From Hemileia vastatrix (lineage: Eukaryota > Basidiomycota > Pucciniomycetes > Pucciniales > Zaghouaniaceae): a stretch of 64,000 nucleotides of DNA. The translations under genes and the position numbers were made by a program. This document shows positions 14,501 to 25,987 of the stretch, piece after piece. The DNA lies in assembly GCA_030280995.1 (NCBI GenBank), contig JASXTE010000017.1:19964498-20028497 (forward strand), given 5' to 3'. The notes below the pieces were generated by a model that saw only the letters and a list, made by a program, of their open reading frames with translations, was not told the origin of the DNA and ran no database searches. Position 1 is the stretch's first letter. Each line of letters starts with the position of its first letter.

Positions 14501-15180
14501 CAAGTTTTTGCTATACTTATAATATTAATAATATAATGGTGACAATAAATTAATCAAATGATATATATGAGTGAGACACAAAGATCAAGTACCAATGGAA
14601 ATGTTTATAAGAAATACCAGATTAACTGAAGAAAAATTCTACCCTAGCTACTCTCCATCATAAATGTGTCCAGCACAAGTTCGGCCGAACTTGTGCTGGA
14701 CACTTTTTGTCACATGCAGTCTGGTGTGATCAATTCTCTCTCAATCATTGAACTAGAAGTTGTTTGATATGGCTAAATGGTTATGCTGAAGTTTTTTTAA
14801 ACCTCAGATTGGCACTTTTTTGTTTTTCAAAAAAGCAATTATAGTCCAAGTTTAGCCTCACTGGTGGACATTTGCCCCAACATGTCTACTTGCTCTTGAT
14901 GGCAGTATATTTATTTTAATCTTTTATTTCATATTTGATTCCTTTAATTTTACCTTTTTATCCCTCATATTGCTTTTGGATATCAATTTATTTTTTGTAA
15001 AACAAATCATTTTCATATTTTTTTACCTTTATTTAATAATATTATAAAAGGTGTAACATCACCCAGTATGCATTTGGCACACAAGTCTTTGCTATACTTA
15101 TAATATTAATAACATAATGGTGACAAAAATCAATCAAATGATAAATATGAGTGAGGCACAAAGGTCAAATACCAATTAAT
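8560..15180. repeat. Tandem array of about 605 bp units, each carrying a 46 bp palindrome
   Basis: Ten units carry the half-site GTGTCCAGCACAAGTTCGG followed by its reverse complement, flanked by A/T runs. The palindromes begin near 9196, 9801, 10407, 11018, 11627, 12233, 12848, 13447, 14052 and 14662, with spacing of 599-615 bp. Most are perfect or nearly so; those at 10407 and 11018 are eroded. Each unit also holds an imperfect GTCCACCTGA...TCAGGTGGAC hairpin, a TATAAAAGGTGTAACATCACC block and AT-rich spacer. An eroded earlier unit starts near 8560. The array stops abruptly near 15180. No protein-coding frame is supported. Confidence 0.85.
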
Positions 15181-15767
15181 CAATAGTTCTTTTTAATATT
15201 ATAAATTTTTTGATTAAATAAAATGGTAATAATGAATTATATTTTTCATCCACAATTCCACTCTAATGATTCCCACTGCACAAAAAGGGTTCACTTGGTC
15301 CTTTCTTTACTGCTTGTGCATATATTTTATTGCCCACAGTACTACAATTTTTTGTAGTGATTATCCCACATCTGATTCAGGAATATTTTTAAACAATATA
15401 AGTTTTTTTTAAAAAAGACCTTATCATATCCAATATCCCACAAAAAATACAACCTGTTTTTGTATTAAAGCCCGTTAATTATTAAGAAATTGTTAAAATA
15501 ATTAGATTAGACCCTGGCACAGCTAGATCCATACCAATCAACCTAAAGTCTTTTCAATATTGAAAACAATTAAATAAAATTATGATATCATACTAAATTA
15601 TGGGCACCAACCATAATTCAGCACTTCTCATTTGCTCTGCTACATAATGAGTGCATGTAGCATTTTTCTAATGTCGGACTGTTTTTCTTCCTTCCCTCAC
15701 ACCTTTAGTCCAGAATGAAAATTTAGTATGAGTTTTGGTCAAAATGGTTTGCCAGTGTTATCTGTAT
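15181..15767. other. AT-rich interior of the CACTA-like element, no gene seen
   Basis: This is non-repetitive AT-rich sequence between the palindrome array and the ATGCAT tract. No ORF or family match is recognised. Confidence 0.5.
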
Positions 15768-16203
15768 GCAATATGAATTCATATTGCATATTTCTATTTA
15801 TGCATAAAATATACTCATTAAGCATCATTTTTTTTGAATTTTTCAATCATTATGCATATTTATGCATATTCATATGCATATTCATTATAAAGATTTATAT
15901 GCATATTAATATATTTTATTCATATACATATATGCACCTTTTTTTGCATATTCAATATGCATATTTTTTATGCATATTCAATATGAATATTTTTTAACAT
16001 ATTTATATGCATATTTTTATGCATATTCAATATGCATATTTTTTATGCATAATCACTATGCATATTTTTATGCATATTTTTATGCATATTTTTTATGCAT
16101 ATTTATTCTTCATAGTCATTATGCATACACTTTGGATAGGCAATTCACATCAATTTTTAGTATGCAATAAGTATCCACCATGCAAATTCAAATGCATATG
16201 CAT
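15768..16203. repeat. ATGCAT-rich tract (about 18 ATGCAT hexamers)
   Basis: Short variants of TATGCATATTTT and ATGCATATTCA recur irregularly over about 430 bp. The open frames of 66-89 codons across it are made of the repeat and are not taken as genes. Confidence 0.8.
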
Positions 16204-16269
16204 CTATATCATACACGCAACATATATTCAAGTTTAATATTTGAATATTAAGGTATGCTAAGTGATGTT

Positions 16270-16508
16270 GTTCAACCTTTTGCCAAACCTGAGATTAACT
16301 GATGTTCAATGTGGTTCTTAAGCTCTGCTCAAGGAGGGATTGTTCTGGATTCAATCTGTGACAGTTTATTTTTTCAATGTTTTTTCATCAGATTTAAAAA
16401 CATCTTTCTGACAGTTTCAGGATGGTTTCCCAACAGTTTCATGACAAATTCCTAATAGTTTCAAAAAGAGGGAACTGCTAGCAGTTCACCCCCAGATTTC
16501 CCGTGGTG
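16270..16508. repeat. Right subterminal repeats and terminal inverted repeat of the CACTA-like element
   Basis: Short variants of ACAGTTTCAGGATGGTTTCC recur between about 16360 and 16465 and lead into the terminal repeat at 16466-16508. Subterminal repeats next to the ends are typical of CACTA elements. Confidence 0.6.
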
Positions 16509-16555
16509 AAGGCTTATACTAAACAATAAGTAAAATATAAGGAAAGACCCCCAAT

Positions 16556-18510
16556 TGTCAGTATAGTCTAGTATACAAGTATGATATAATAGTGTTTATT
16601 TATGGTCCTACTACTAAATGATAAATAATTTAGTGATTAAACCTCAGGGGAAGACTAATAAAATAGTTATACTCAAATAAAACTCACAATACATGGATTT
16701 AAATGTGTGCTAGTGGTGGAAAATAGATGAATAAAATATAGTTATAGCTTATATAAAGATAATATCAATTTATAATGGCTTTATAATATATTTCTGAATT
16801 CTAATAATTGTATTATAGTGGTTGTTTGAATTGTAGTAATTGAATGATGATAAATAACCATCAAAATCACTCCTTACTTATACCCAAATCCACTGGAGTG
16901 CACAGACCTTCAATCCAGATGATGTCACTGCTATCCCCTGAAATTACAGCACTGTGAGGGCCCATCACCTCCCCATGGCGTCCACTTCAAGCAGATTCAA
17001 CACCCAGACCTCCAGTAAGGACCCTCCATCACAATTAATGATAACACAGATCTATACCACAAATAGAAAATCCAGATAAAAGCGGATACCATAAAGAAAC
17101 AGGTAAAATAACCAATCAAAAAGAGATTTAATGAAACCAAAAGCATATAAAGGAAACAAATAATATGTCCAAGCCCCCAATAAAATCCCCAAGCATCCAC
17201 ATTAGCCCAGAAATGACCTTCCAACCCATAAATCGGTGAATAACCATCCAAGGAAGTAAATTAAGTTGTCCAAACTGAGTGTATGCGCCTGATATAGATG
17301 TCTATGTTTCTGTAGGCGTTGTGAGTCCACTGATTTCGTCCATATGACCTAAAATAAGCAGAAAAACAAAGTTTATAGGCTATTAAGGGGCTAAAACCCA
17401 CCTTTATACCTAAATATACATAATATACTGCATATTTCACTGAATATGAGATTTTGTCACCGGACGACCTACGCACAAGGTTGAGCATGTTCCTGTAAGT
17501 GAGATGAGGGATTTTAGAAACTTCTTCGAAGCACAGAGGAATGATTCGAGGAAATGATTCGAAGGTCACTCAAAGTAATGGCTATAGGTTCGAGGTTCGT
17601 TCAAGAAGAATTATAAACTAGTTTCAAGGTAATAGTAATTCTTAAAATCTCACGAAGGGTTGGAAACTCAATAATCAAGATTTAGGATTTAGAAATGAAT
17701 ATTGAGAAAGTAAAAGAAAGATACAATAACAATGATTTAACTTTTAAGGATTTACCACTATTAATGTAAATACGATATTATAATTTAATTCTAAGGAATA
17801 TTGAACCAAATACCCAACTCCTTTTATATCCTTTGTTCCTCCTCGCATTGACCTCCCTTCCATCGCACCATTCCCATTCCATTGACCATTACTAACAAAC
17901 ACTTAGACCCTCTTCACTAAATATCCGTCCATGCTCAATTTACCCCTTTTTAATTAATTAACAAAACTTTTAATGAAAAACTACTACTGTACTATTTCAT
18001 TGAACCTAGCGCTGTGCGTCGCTTACTGAAAAGGACTAAGGTACCCCATTGGGAGATTAACTAATTTAGATTTAGAGTTTAGGCTAGCGCAGTTAAATAG
18101 TAAGTACACAAAGGAAAATCGCAGTTGCTATGGAGAATTGCTTTCTGCGCTTCAAGTATAGATTTAGGACTTGATATTATTGATTTAATGAGTTGATTTC
18201 GCCTCGAGTGTCACGTGGCACGTGACAGATTTATGTATACATATAAGCTTATGTATGTCAATAATTACTTCATATCACTTAAGATAAGTATATTATGACT
18301 CCATTAACACCTTAATAAGTATTATTAGGCTATGGATAAGCTACTTAAACTACTATAAGTTATATAATAGAATAATAATTATATATATATATAATATAAT
18401 AATATATATTATTATTTTAACCTTATTTTTAAGACATAAGCTTAATTTATTTAAGGTTATCTTATTTTAAGCATAAGAAATACTCAGTCCTAGGGATATC
18501 TAGGCTGACA
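16556..18510 (-). repeat. Element A1 5' LTR, split by a family E solo LTR
   Basis: The ends are TGTCAG (16556) and CTGACA (18510). After removing the 773 bp insert and its 5 bp duplication the LTR is about 1177 bp, matching the 1179 bp LTR at 55972-57150. It is bordered on the left by the primer-site-like sequence. Confidence 0.92.
17455..18227 (-). repeat. Family E solo LTR, complete (773 bp)
   Basis: It begins TGTCAC and ends GTGACA and is flanked by a perfect 5 bp duplication, GATTT, at 17450-17454 and 18228-18232. It is inserted in the family-A LTR. A TATAAAAGG motif near 17821-17830 (minus strand) suggests minus orientation. No coding partner of this family is in the window. Confidence 0.92.
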
Positions 18511-18636
18511 GTAAGAGAAAGAAAAAAATGCACCTTGATGTAAAGGCAGAACAATAAGTAAAGAGAAAGGTAGTTTTATGAATCTGGAAGGATAAATGCA
18601 TGATGTAAACATTATGATATGCATTATGATATAAAT

Positions 18637-19440
18637 AAAAGTGAAATTTGGAGAAAAAGGACAAACATTAAAGGTAAATATCTCAGCAACCACTGAACCA
18701 AATTCAAATTGGTTTGCTGGAAATAAAAGATAGGCTTCAGAAGTATATTCAGCTAAAAGTAAAGTTGATTTAAAAAACCTAACCCTAATTCTGACCCTGC
18801 TTTTCAAAATTGCACTCAAACGTGAAAAGTGATGATAAAAATTACAAAAAGAGGGAGTTAAAAGCCTAGATAATCATCGGATAAGAGTTTCAGAATCTTT
18901 ATTCTCTAATTATTCAATATAAAAACTTGAAATAAGATAAGTGAAATTCAGAAAAAAAGGCTCAACTTCAAAGGTCAAAATCTCAGCAAACACTGAACCT
19001 AATTCAAACCTCTTTGTGGGAAATGAAAGATAGGCTTTTGGAGAATCTTTAGTTTAAGGGAATGTAATTAAAATGAACCTAACACTAATTTTTTCTATAA
19101 AAAATGAAAGAAAAAAAGTCAAATATGGAGAAAAAGGCTCAGCTTTAAAGCTCAATATCTCAACAACCACTGAACCAAATTCAATTCTGTTTGTTGGAAA
19201 TAAAAGACAGCCTTCAGGAGAATCTTCTGTTTCAAGGACTTTATATTTGAATAAACCTAACCCTAATTTCTAATCTGGTTTTCAAAATTTTACAAATACT
19301 TCAAAAGTGATAATAAAAATGACAACAAGAGGAGTTATATAAGTCCACTGTTATCCAGATATGAGTCCTACACATATTTGAAGTATGAAATTTTTATAGA
19401 AAAAATGAGATATTATATAGACATGGAAAAAAATGAGATG
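18637..19440. repeat. Three diverged direct repeat units
   Basis: Units start near 18637, 18938 and 19118 with GTGAAATTTGGAGAAAAAGG-like sequence. Each continues through CTCAGCAACCACTGAACCAA and AACCTAACCCTAAT-like blocks. Spacing is irregular (about 300 and 180 bp). The CCTAACCCTAA part resembles a telomere repeat but is only about two units long. The function is unknown. Confidence 0.65.
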
Positions 19441-21325
19441 AAACTCACCTTAATTGAAAGGTAGGAAAAATAGAGCGAGAAAGAGTGAAGTTGGAATTTG
19501 GGGGAAATTGAATATGGAGCAAGTTAAATGCTTAAAGAATGTGCAATGTATGTGTTTCAATGACATGGAACCAAAAAAAAGTGAAATAGGAGAAAGGGGG
19601 AATAATGACCAAGCCCAGGTGTGATGAAAAGTAGGATGATGGAGCTAAAAAAAGCAAGAAAAGAAGGAGAGAAGGAAAAAGGTTAATGTTGTGTTTAAAA
19701 TCAAAAAATAAACACTTACTAAAAAAATTTAGAATACAAAAAAAAATAATTAGCAAATTTATAAGTAAAAATGAAAAAATGACTTACCTGGAGAGATGAG
19801 TTTAGAAAACAATTGACTTCAAATTATTTGAGGGATGAAAGAGGAGAGGAGGAAATGGATATAAGTGATGAAAGAAAAAAAAAGAATGAGTGAAAAATTA
19901 TGCAATTGCAGAAAGTATGCAATTTCATGTTGAGATGATGAAGCAAAACAAAGAGACTTGAAAAAAAAGACTATAACAGAAAATTCAAAATCAAAGTCAA
20001 TATGCTAATAAGAATAACCATTCTAAGGAAGCATTCCTGAGAAGTCCTGAAAAACTGTCTAAAACTGGGTACAGATAGGTTAAGAAGTGTTTTGATAGTG
20101 TACTTGAGGATTTCTTGGAAGAAGGTAAAGTTTCCTGGCCATTTTTGATAAAAAAAGAAAATCTTCTTCAAGAATAGAATCAGAATTGCAATCAGAGTCC
20201 AAGAGGAGATCAAGAGCTATGAAAGTCATTGCTTGATGTAGCTTATCACAATTTGAGAGTGAGGAAGGCATGACCCTTATACAGTATAAAAATGTAATTG
20301 ATGTACAATGTTTTGAGTTATGAAGTGTTATGCTGCAGAGTGCTGTGTATGAAAGGGATGATGCTGAAAAATCAGTGAAATGGGACGTTATGTTGAAATT
20401 AGCACTTTTGGTTGAGAAAGTGCAGATTTGAGTGAAATAAGTGACTTATTTCATTTTGAAATCCACCAGTGTTGGGGCTAGTATGTGTTGGAAAGCCGCA
20501 TTTAAATAAGTGCAGATTTTTAAGTGCGGATTTGCCAGAACTGACACCCCCTAATATCTGTGGGAAGACAATTTCTGAAAAATATCTGTTAATCTTTTAT
20601 CATCAATCCCTTAAAAATGCAAACAGGTGGTGGGTGCATCATGTTCCTTCAGAATCTTGTGATTATTCTTTTTCATTTATTTGTTTTTCTAATATTACAA
20701 GACTTTTGACATAAAAAAAATCAGTTCTATCAACTCTTCAGTCACTCACACCACAAAAAAACACCTGGAACCTACTAGCAGATGCCAATCCCACAATCCG
20801 TTTGTGACACAAGAATAACTCAGATTTGATGCCACGCGAGCTGGCATACTCGGTGTTCAGTGCGCAGTCTTCTTAGAAGAATTACAACTGAGCTAGAACT
20901 GAATCAAATCAAAGATAGGGATTGGCACCTGCAATCTTTTTTTTCTGGTGTAACTTTCAAAAATAGTGATTTCACAAAGGATCTGATTAAAAAAATCAGC
21001 CAACATCTACTTTTTTATTTTTATTATGCTCTTAATTTACATGTCATAATTTTCAGTTTGTCTTCTTTATTGGCTCAAAAATAATTTTTACACAAAAGGA
21101 CAAAAAAAAATCAGATGTAGCCGAACTGAATTTTTAATGTTTGTAGCGCACTTTTTGCAGCTAAATTTCTAAATAAAATATAATAGCCGCATATGTAACC
21201 TCTGCCAGCTCTTCAATATACCTTCATACTCTTGACTCTGTCTCGACATCAGCTGAATGGAATTACATAAGTCGCAATGACATTTCAATCCCAAAATCAG
21301 AAAAAAGAATTGACTTGAAGGTTTA
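19441..21325. other. Intergenic AT-rich region, no supported gene
   Basis: Only short open frames (up to about 80 codons) without recognisable motifs occur. The part next to 21325 is the 3' flank of the host gene on the minus strand. Confidence 0.5.
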
Positions 21326-24300
21326 CTAACGTTCTTTGATTGCTTTTTGGCCAGTGATTTTCCTTTTAATATCTCTCGCTCGTCTTGTGATGCCTTCTTT
21401 TATCCAGATTGTAGTTCGAGCGGGCGCATATTGCATAACACCACGGTGACGACTGTGTAGTGCCTTTTGGTGGGCCAACTTTTCTTTTTTAGTTATCTCT
21501 GCTTCGTCTGAACTGCTCGATAAGCTGCCAGAATTTTGCTGTCTTTCACGCGCAATAGAATTCCGGACTGCTTGCTCTGCTTGACCTTCAGTGTTGTCAT
21601 ACGCTTCAAATGTGTGTCTGTCTACTGCAGTCATTGCATATCTGAGGAAGATTCATTAATAGCGAACTATGCTTCTAAAGTTTGATTTATATACATATTC
21701 ATGGCTTACTTGGCATGATCTGGATCAAGACCCGGATCCAACCTTATGGTTAGCTTGAGCTTCCCACAAATTTCATAGTTATGAGTTGATTTTGTAACTG
21801 ATTCAAGCAAATAAAAATGAGAGGTTAGATGTTAGGAAGAAGCTCTGTTTAAAATGTCTTTTTGAGAAAGTAAAAAAGAAAAAATTCAGGCAAGTCATGG
21901 CCGACCATCATTAATAAAATTTTGCTTCAAACCGTTCAAGTTGCTGCCTATCAATAATGGGAGTGAAACTTCTTGCTCGACGCTATCTTCTACATCCTGC
22001 AGCCACAGACATGCTAAAACATGTGGTTCTTTGTTGAATCCCACCAACTTAGATAATCCTTGACGGCTGATTTCAAACGTGACATTAGATCTGTAGCGAT
22101 TATAAATTGGTATTCGCATAGCAACAGAAAGTTGCGCCATATTATTTTCAAAATCTTCGGGAGTCCATATTATCTGGCTGGGAGCAACTGCTGTATTCTC
22201 TTGAAGAGGTGTAGAGATAGGCACTCTGTACGTATCTTCACTTGTTCGAATTTTTAGTTTCTTTTTATTTATTGCTTCAACTAAATCATCCGATACCTCT
22301 GCAAGTATTTGAGACCTAATTTCTAAAGTAGCAGTTTCCCATCCGAGTAATTTCTTAGGTAATCGGAGTTGTACAGATTGAAACAAAACCGATATTTGAG
22401 CGCGACCAAATCCTACTCCTTCTTGTAGTGAAAAAAGCTGTGTAACTTGCGAAGAATTGGATCGAGCAAAGAGATTCTCTAGATCAATGTTGATAACACC
22501 TAACAAAGGATCCTTTTCTCTTAATCTTGAGTCTCTGACTGCCACACGAATCACAGTCTCTGTCCAGTCACGAATAAACTGTTCGCATCCTGCCTCGAAA
22601 AATGGCATTGACGTATATTGTTTAACACGAGTTTTATACACCTAATTCCAGGAAGAACAAATGAATTAGTTAGAGATAGTAATAATAGAAATAGAAATAG
22701 TTTTAATGAATCATCAACCATATGATCATTCAGAATTATTTCACAATAACTACTGGGCAAATTATCGTCTTGTTCACTGGGATCTGCAGTATCTTGGCCT
22801 TGAGCACCCTCTCGGTCGCCAGAAGTACCTTTTAAATTGGCTCGTTCAAGATTATTGATGTGGTGAACAATGATAGATACAATACCCGAAGGCCACTTTC
22901 TTGAAGGAGGGGTATTAGTGGTTGAAATAACCATATCTCCTGAGGGTGTTTGAGGACCAAACTCTGGCCGTCTAGTGTTTTTTTGGCAAGTGTGTTCAAC
23001 ATTTTTAGGCTTTTGTTCCTTAGGTTCCAAGATGGCTTTGTTGAAGTATCCCACAGACCAAGTCAAAGTTCCAGGCATAACATCTGCATTTTCATATCCA
23101 CTGAGTTTATCAGTTCTTCGCTCAACCTTATTAGGTTTTTCAACAATCGCGGACACTGGAAGTTGAATTCTACCAACAAGGTCATCTACTGTTCGTTGAT
23201 CTAGAAAGAAAATCATTACTTGCGTGTGTCAGTCATACCACATGGCTAAATAGATGCATAGCACTAACCAGAATCCCACAACATTATACTTAATTCTTCT
23301 TCAGATTTAAGTTCATCTTCAGAGACCAATAAGAATGCAGTCTCCTCAAAAACTGGGTTTAAGTCCTTCATGATAACTCGCGTTGAATATAATGGCTTCC
23401 CAAACTTAGCATAAGCAATAACTATATAAGGATCCGAAAATCCAGTAGGATCTTGAGCAGATAGATCACTAGCATGGTGGATAGTGACCATTATGATACC
23501 CAACGCCCTAGTGGACTCTTGAACAGGGGGGCCATTCAGTATTTCTTGTAAATTCAATGTCATCGATCTTGGTGCTACGTATTCAGCACACTGCAATATT
23601 GAATGAAGTTTAGGATTTGAGATAAAAGGACAACATGGTGCACAAAGAATAACTGTACCGCTGCTGCAATAGATTTTCGTACAAATCCTGAAATCACTGG
23701 TAAGTCCAAAATGTTAGGAATTGCTCTTATCATAGGTTTCGCCGAGACAGAAACTTTTGGAACTCCCATCAGGGTGAAGGTTAACTGAAATTTACAACCC
23801 AGACACAAATGAAAATTGTGAAGGTCAAAAAAAGTAATTTTTCATGGAGGTTTAAAATCTTACATTTCGGACATATGGAAACTCAGATATCATTTGTAGT
23901 CTGAGCCTAGCAGTTCCAGCCAAACCCTCTATTTGAATCCCTATATATGTGTATATGCATATTGACTGAATTGGTATTTTTTTTATGATCCGATAGACTC
24001 ACAAAACTATTACTCACAGATAGGAATAGGTATATGAAGCCAATCATAAATCCCTACAAAAAACTCTATCATCAAGCTAAAAAAATTTCTGGTCAGTGTT
24101 AATTTGAGGTAAACGTTAAGAATTGAATAAAAACTTACTGGATGTTATGAGATCTCAATTTGTTCGACTGTCCAGGTTTTGCATGGTAGGCAAAGCTGAC
24201 TTCATAATTAACATAGTCTCCGCTCTGAACTTCATTTTCCTGCTTAATACTGCCGATTGCCCGACGTTCTTTTTCAACCATAATATCTTCTTCGCCCGAT

Positions 24301-25987
24301 ATCCATTCATCTCTGGGGTATTGGGGATCACCCGGCTTATCTGCTAAAGCACGCATAGAAATTATTCGAAACGGATTGGTGCCTTGACCTATATCTGACA
24401 CCTTGACAGCGTCAATAAATCCAGGCAAGGACGCTTGCATAATATCTTCAATCATGTCTGCCTGTGTCATTAAGTTGGCATATCGTAAGGAATTCATAGT
24501 ATTAGCCGGTAGACTTTCAAAGAAAAGTAAAATTTTGTTTAATGGAAATCAATAATAACGAAAGACCTACCATCGGCAGAAACATTTCTGGATTGATGAG
24601 TCCCATAAAAGTTGCGATAACTGCTTAGTTCGTCAATGTTGGAGCAATTCTCCACGAGGGCTTTTGTAAATAATGAAACCAAAAAAATGGTACTGACAAG
24701 CGTTGAGCCACTCAGTTGATTCTGGTATTGGAGATGAGTAAATAACTCCTCTTTGGCGATGCATTTCATACCGAACCTGCCAGTGACAAGACAAAAAATA
24801 AAAAACAATTAAAATAAAGTAATCAGGGCAACAGCTCAAAAAAGTTGAGAAAAAAAACTCAAGGAAACTGACTCTTTCAATTTCTTTTTCGAGAGTATTA
24901 GCTACTATTCCTACTTGCGCCAATGAAAAAACAGCTAACGCTGTAATCAAAGCTGTTGATCCCATGAAAAACAAGAATCCATGACCAAACGCTGTAAAAA
25001 ACCAAATCACCGTCAAACTACCAGCAAACACCATCCCATTTCTTTGAATCAGTTTTGAAAAATTTGTTAGAAAAGTCTTATCAACTGGAGGTGGAAAAGG
25101 TTGGAGACATATATTTCCAGGGCTGGCAGATGATGAAGCTTGGCTTTTTTCATCATGTGAGGTGGCTCTTGCTTGATCCACAAAGGATGGCGATTTTGCT
25201 ATCGGTTGAAGAGTCGATGTTGCAAAGTTATACTACTTTAAAATTATTTTTTATATTGATCAAAAGGAAATGAGTTGCTGACCCTTCTCTCCTTCAAAGT
25301 CAGCATCCCGAATAATGACGTTAGCTCCAGTTACAGGATCTCGCACGGCACGCTCACCGTGCAACTTCAGCGCGTGAGTTGGTTTTTCTTTGGGTCCTGC
25401 CATTTTTTCCATCATAATTTCTTTGTCGGATAAATTTTGTGCTTGATCCGTTTTTTTCTCATTCTCCACAAATGATGGGTGGTTATGTTGATTACCTTGA
25501 TCAACAACTTGTGCTAGAAAGCCAGTATCGGTTCTTGGTGGCAGAACTTGCTTATCAGCTATTGGGAGAGAGTTGGAAAGTGGCTCATCACGATCCCTCG
25601 CCTGCTTTTCAAATGCTTCAATTTGATCTTCATAGTTTTTTACCGTAGGCACAGGCTTGTGAGATGAGTACGCTATGAAAGAGGAGCGACAGAATGAAAT
25701 AAGTTTTAATAGAATAGGAAGATTCAACATATAAAAATTGAGTCGTTCTCAGATAAGTACTTACCCTCAATGTGATGATGCGACTTAGTTGTTTCCATCG
25801 AATGCTCAAGATCTGAGAGAGTGAAAAGTGGCGAATTGCCCTGTTCAGGTGGGGGATGCTTATAGCCGCAAAGCACAAAAACTGAGAGCAATGAAGTAGC
25901 GGGCTTGGACGGATTTGGAGCTAACTCTGCACTCCACTTGGCCTGCCCTCTTTTTAAGAGCACAGCTACTCTCCAGTACTTGAACAA
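21326..25987 (-). CDS. SMP and C2 domain membrane-tether protein, Mug190/tricalbin-like, 14 exons
   Basis: The exons, right to left, are 25987-25765, 25672-25283, 25198-24873, 24776-24698, 24620-24571, 24461-24139, 24076-24018, 23940-23864, 23784-23659, 23590-23269, 23200-22719, 22641-21906, 21797-21710 and 21641-21326. All phases close, giving about 1134 aa from the first in-frame ATG (25795). The frame is open without ATG to 25987, so the true start is unsettled. A hydrophobic hairpin (about 25045-24885) should anchor it in the ER. The SMP domain runs from EWLN (about 24710) through DIMQASLPGF, HIPIPIW and LTFTLMGVP to about 23660. A C2 domain with DPTGFSDPY follows (about 23510-23270), then a second C2-like region around 22870-21930. 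The family carries lipid at ER-plasma membrane contacts. Four of the 13 donors have C at position +3 (GTCAG or GTCGG). Confidence 0.88.

Larger units (their letters stand above)
7206..16508. mobile_element. Giant non-autonomous CACTA-like (CMC/EnSpm) DNA transposon, 9303 bp
   Basis: The left end begins CACCACAGGAAATCT and the right end, reverse-complemented, CACCACGGGAAATCT. The inverted repeat runs about 43 bp with five or six mismatches. The host site in element A2 reads CCCAAGGCTTAT. Here it is split as CCCAAG / AAGGCTTAT, a 3 bp AAG target duplication, the size typical of CACTA elements. The longest ORF inside is 128 codons and begins in a palindrome; nothing resembles a transposase. The interior is filled by tandem about 605 bp units (8560-15180) and an ATGCAT-rich tract. 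It is far larger than a MITE yet non-coding. The CACTA assignment rests on terminus and duplication size only. Confidence 0.82.
1..18510 (-). mobile_element. Ty3/Gypsy chromovirus element A1, degenerate, nested insertions
   Basis: This is a minus-strand LTR retrotransposon. Its 3' LTR lies at the left window edge and its 5' LTR at 16556-18510. The internal region is nearly collinear with element A2 (57151-63647) once the 9.3 kb insert at 7206-16508 and its 3 bp duplication are removed: about 6493 bp against 6497 bp. A polypurine tract (GGGGTGAGGGAG on the minus strand) abuts the 3' LTR at about 757-768. A primer-site-like sequence (ATTGGGGGTCTTTCC, minus strand) abuts the 5' LTR at about 16541-16555. 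The left end is outside the window, so its target duplication (right flank GTAAG) cannot be tested. Coding capacity is destroyed by several stops and frameshifts. Confidence 0.93.

Noticed and set aside
9196..14706. Palindrome array as a CRISPR array
   Set aside because: Spacing of about 605 bp with related spacers, in a eukaryotic transposon; CRISPR repeats are far closer with unrelated spacers.
15728..16237. Overlapping 66-89 codon frames in the ATGCAT tract
   Set aside because: They are translations of the repeat (HIFMHIFMH-type strings) with no domain or conservation.
24560..24720. Frameshift in the SMP domain of the host gene
   Set aside because: An intron from 24697 (GTCAGT) to 24621 and another from 24570 to 24462 restore EWLN-A-F...GLINPEMF...ADMIEDIMQ in phase.
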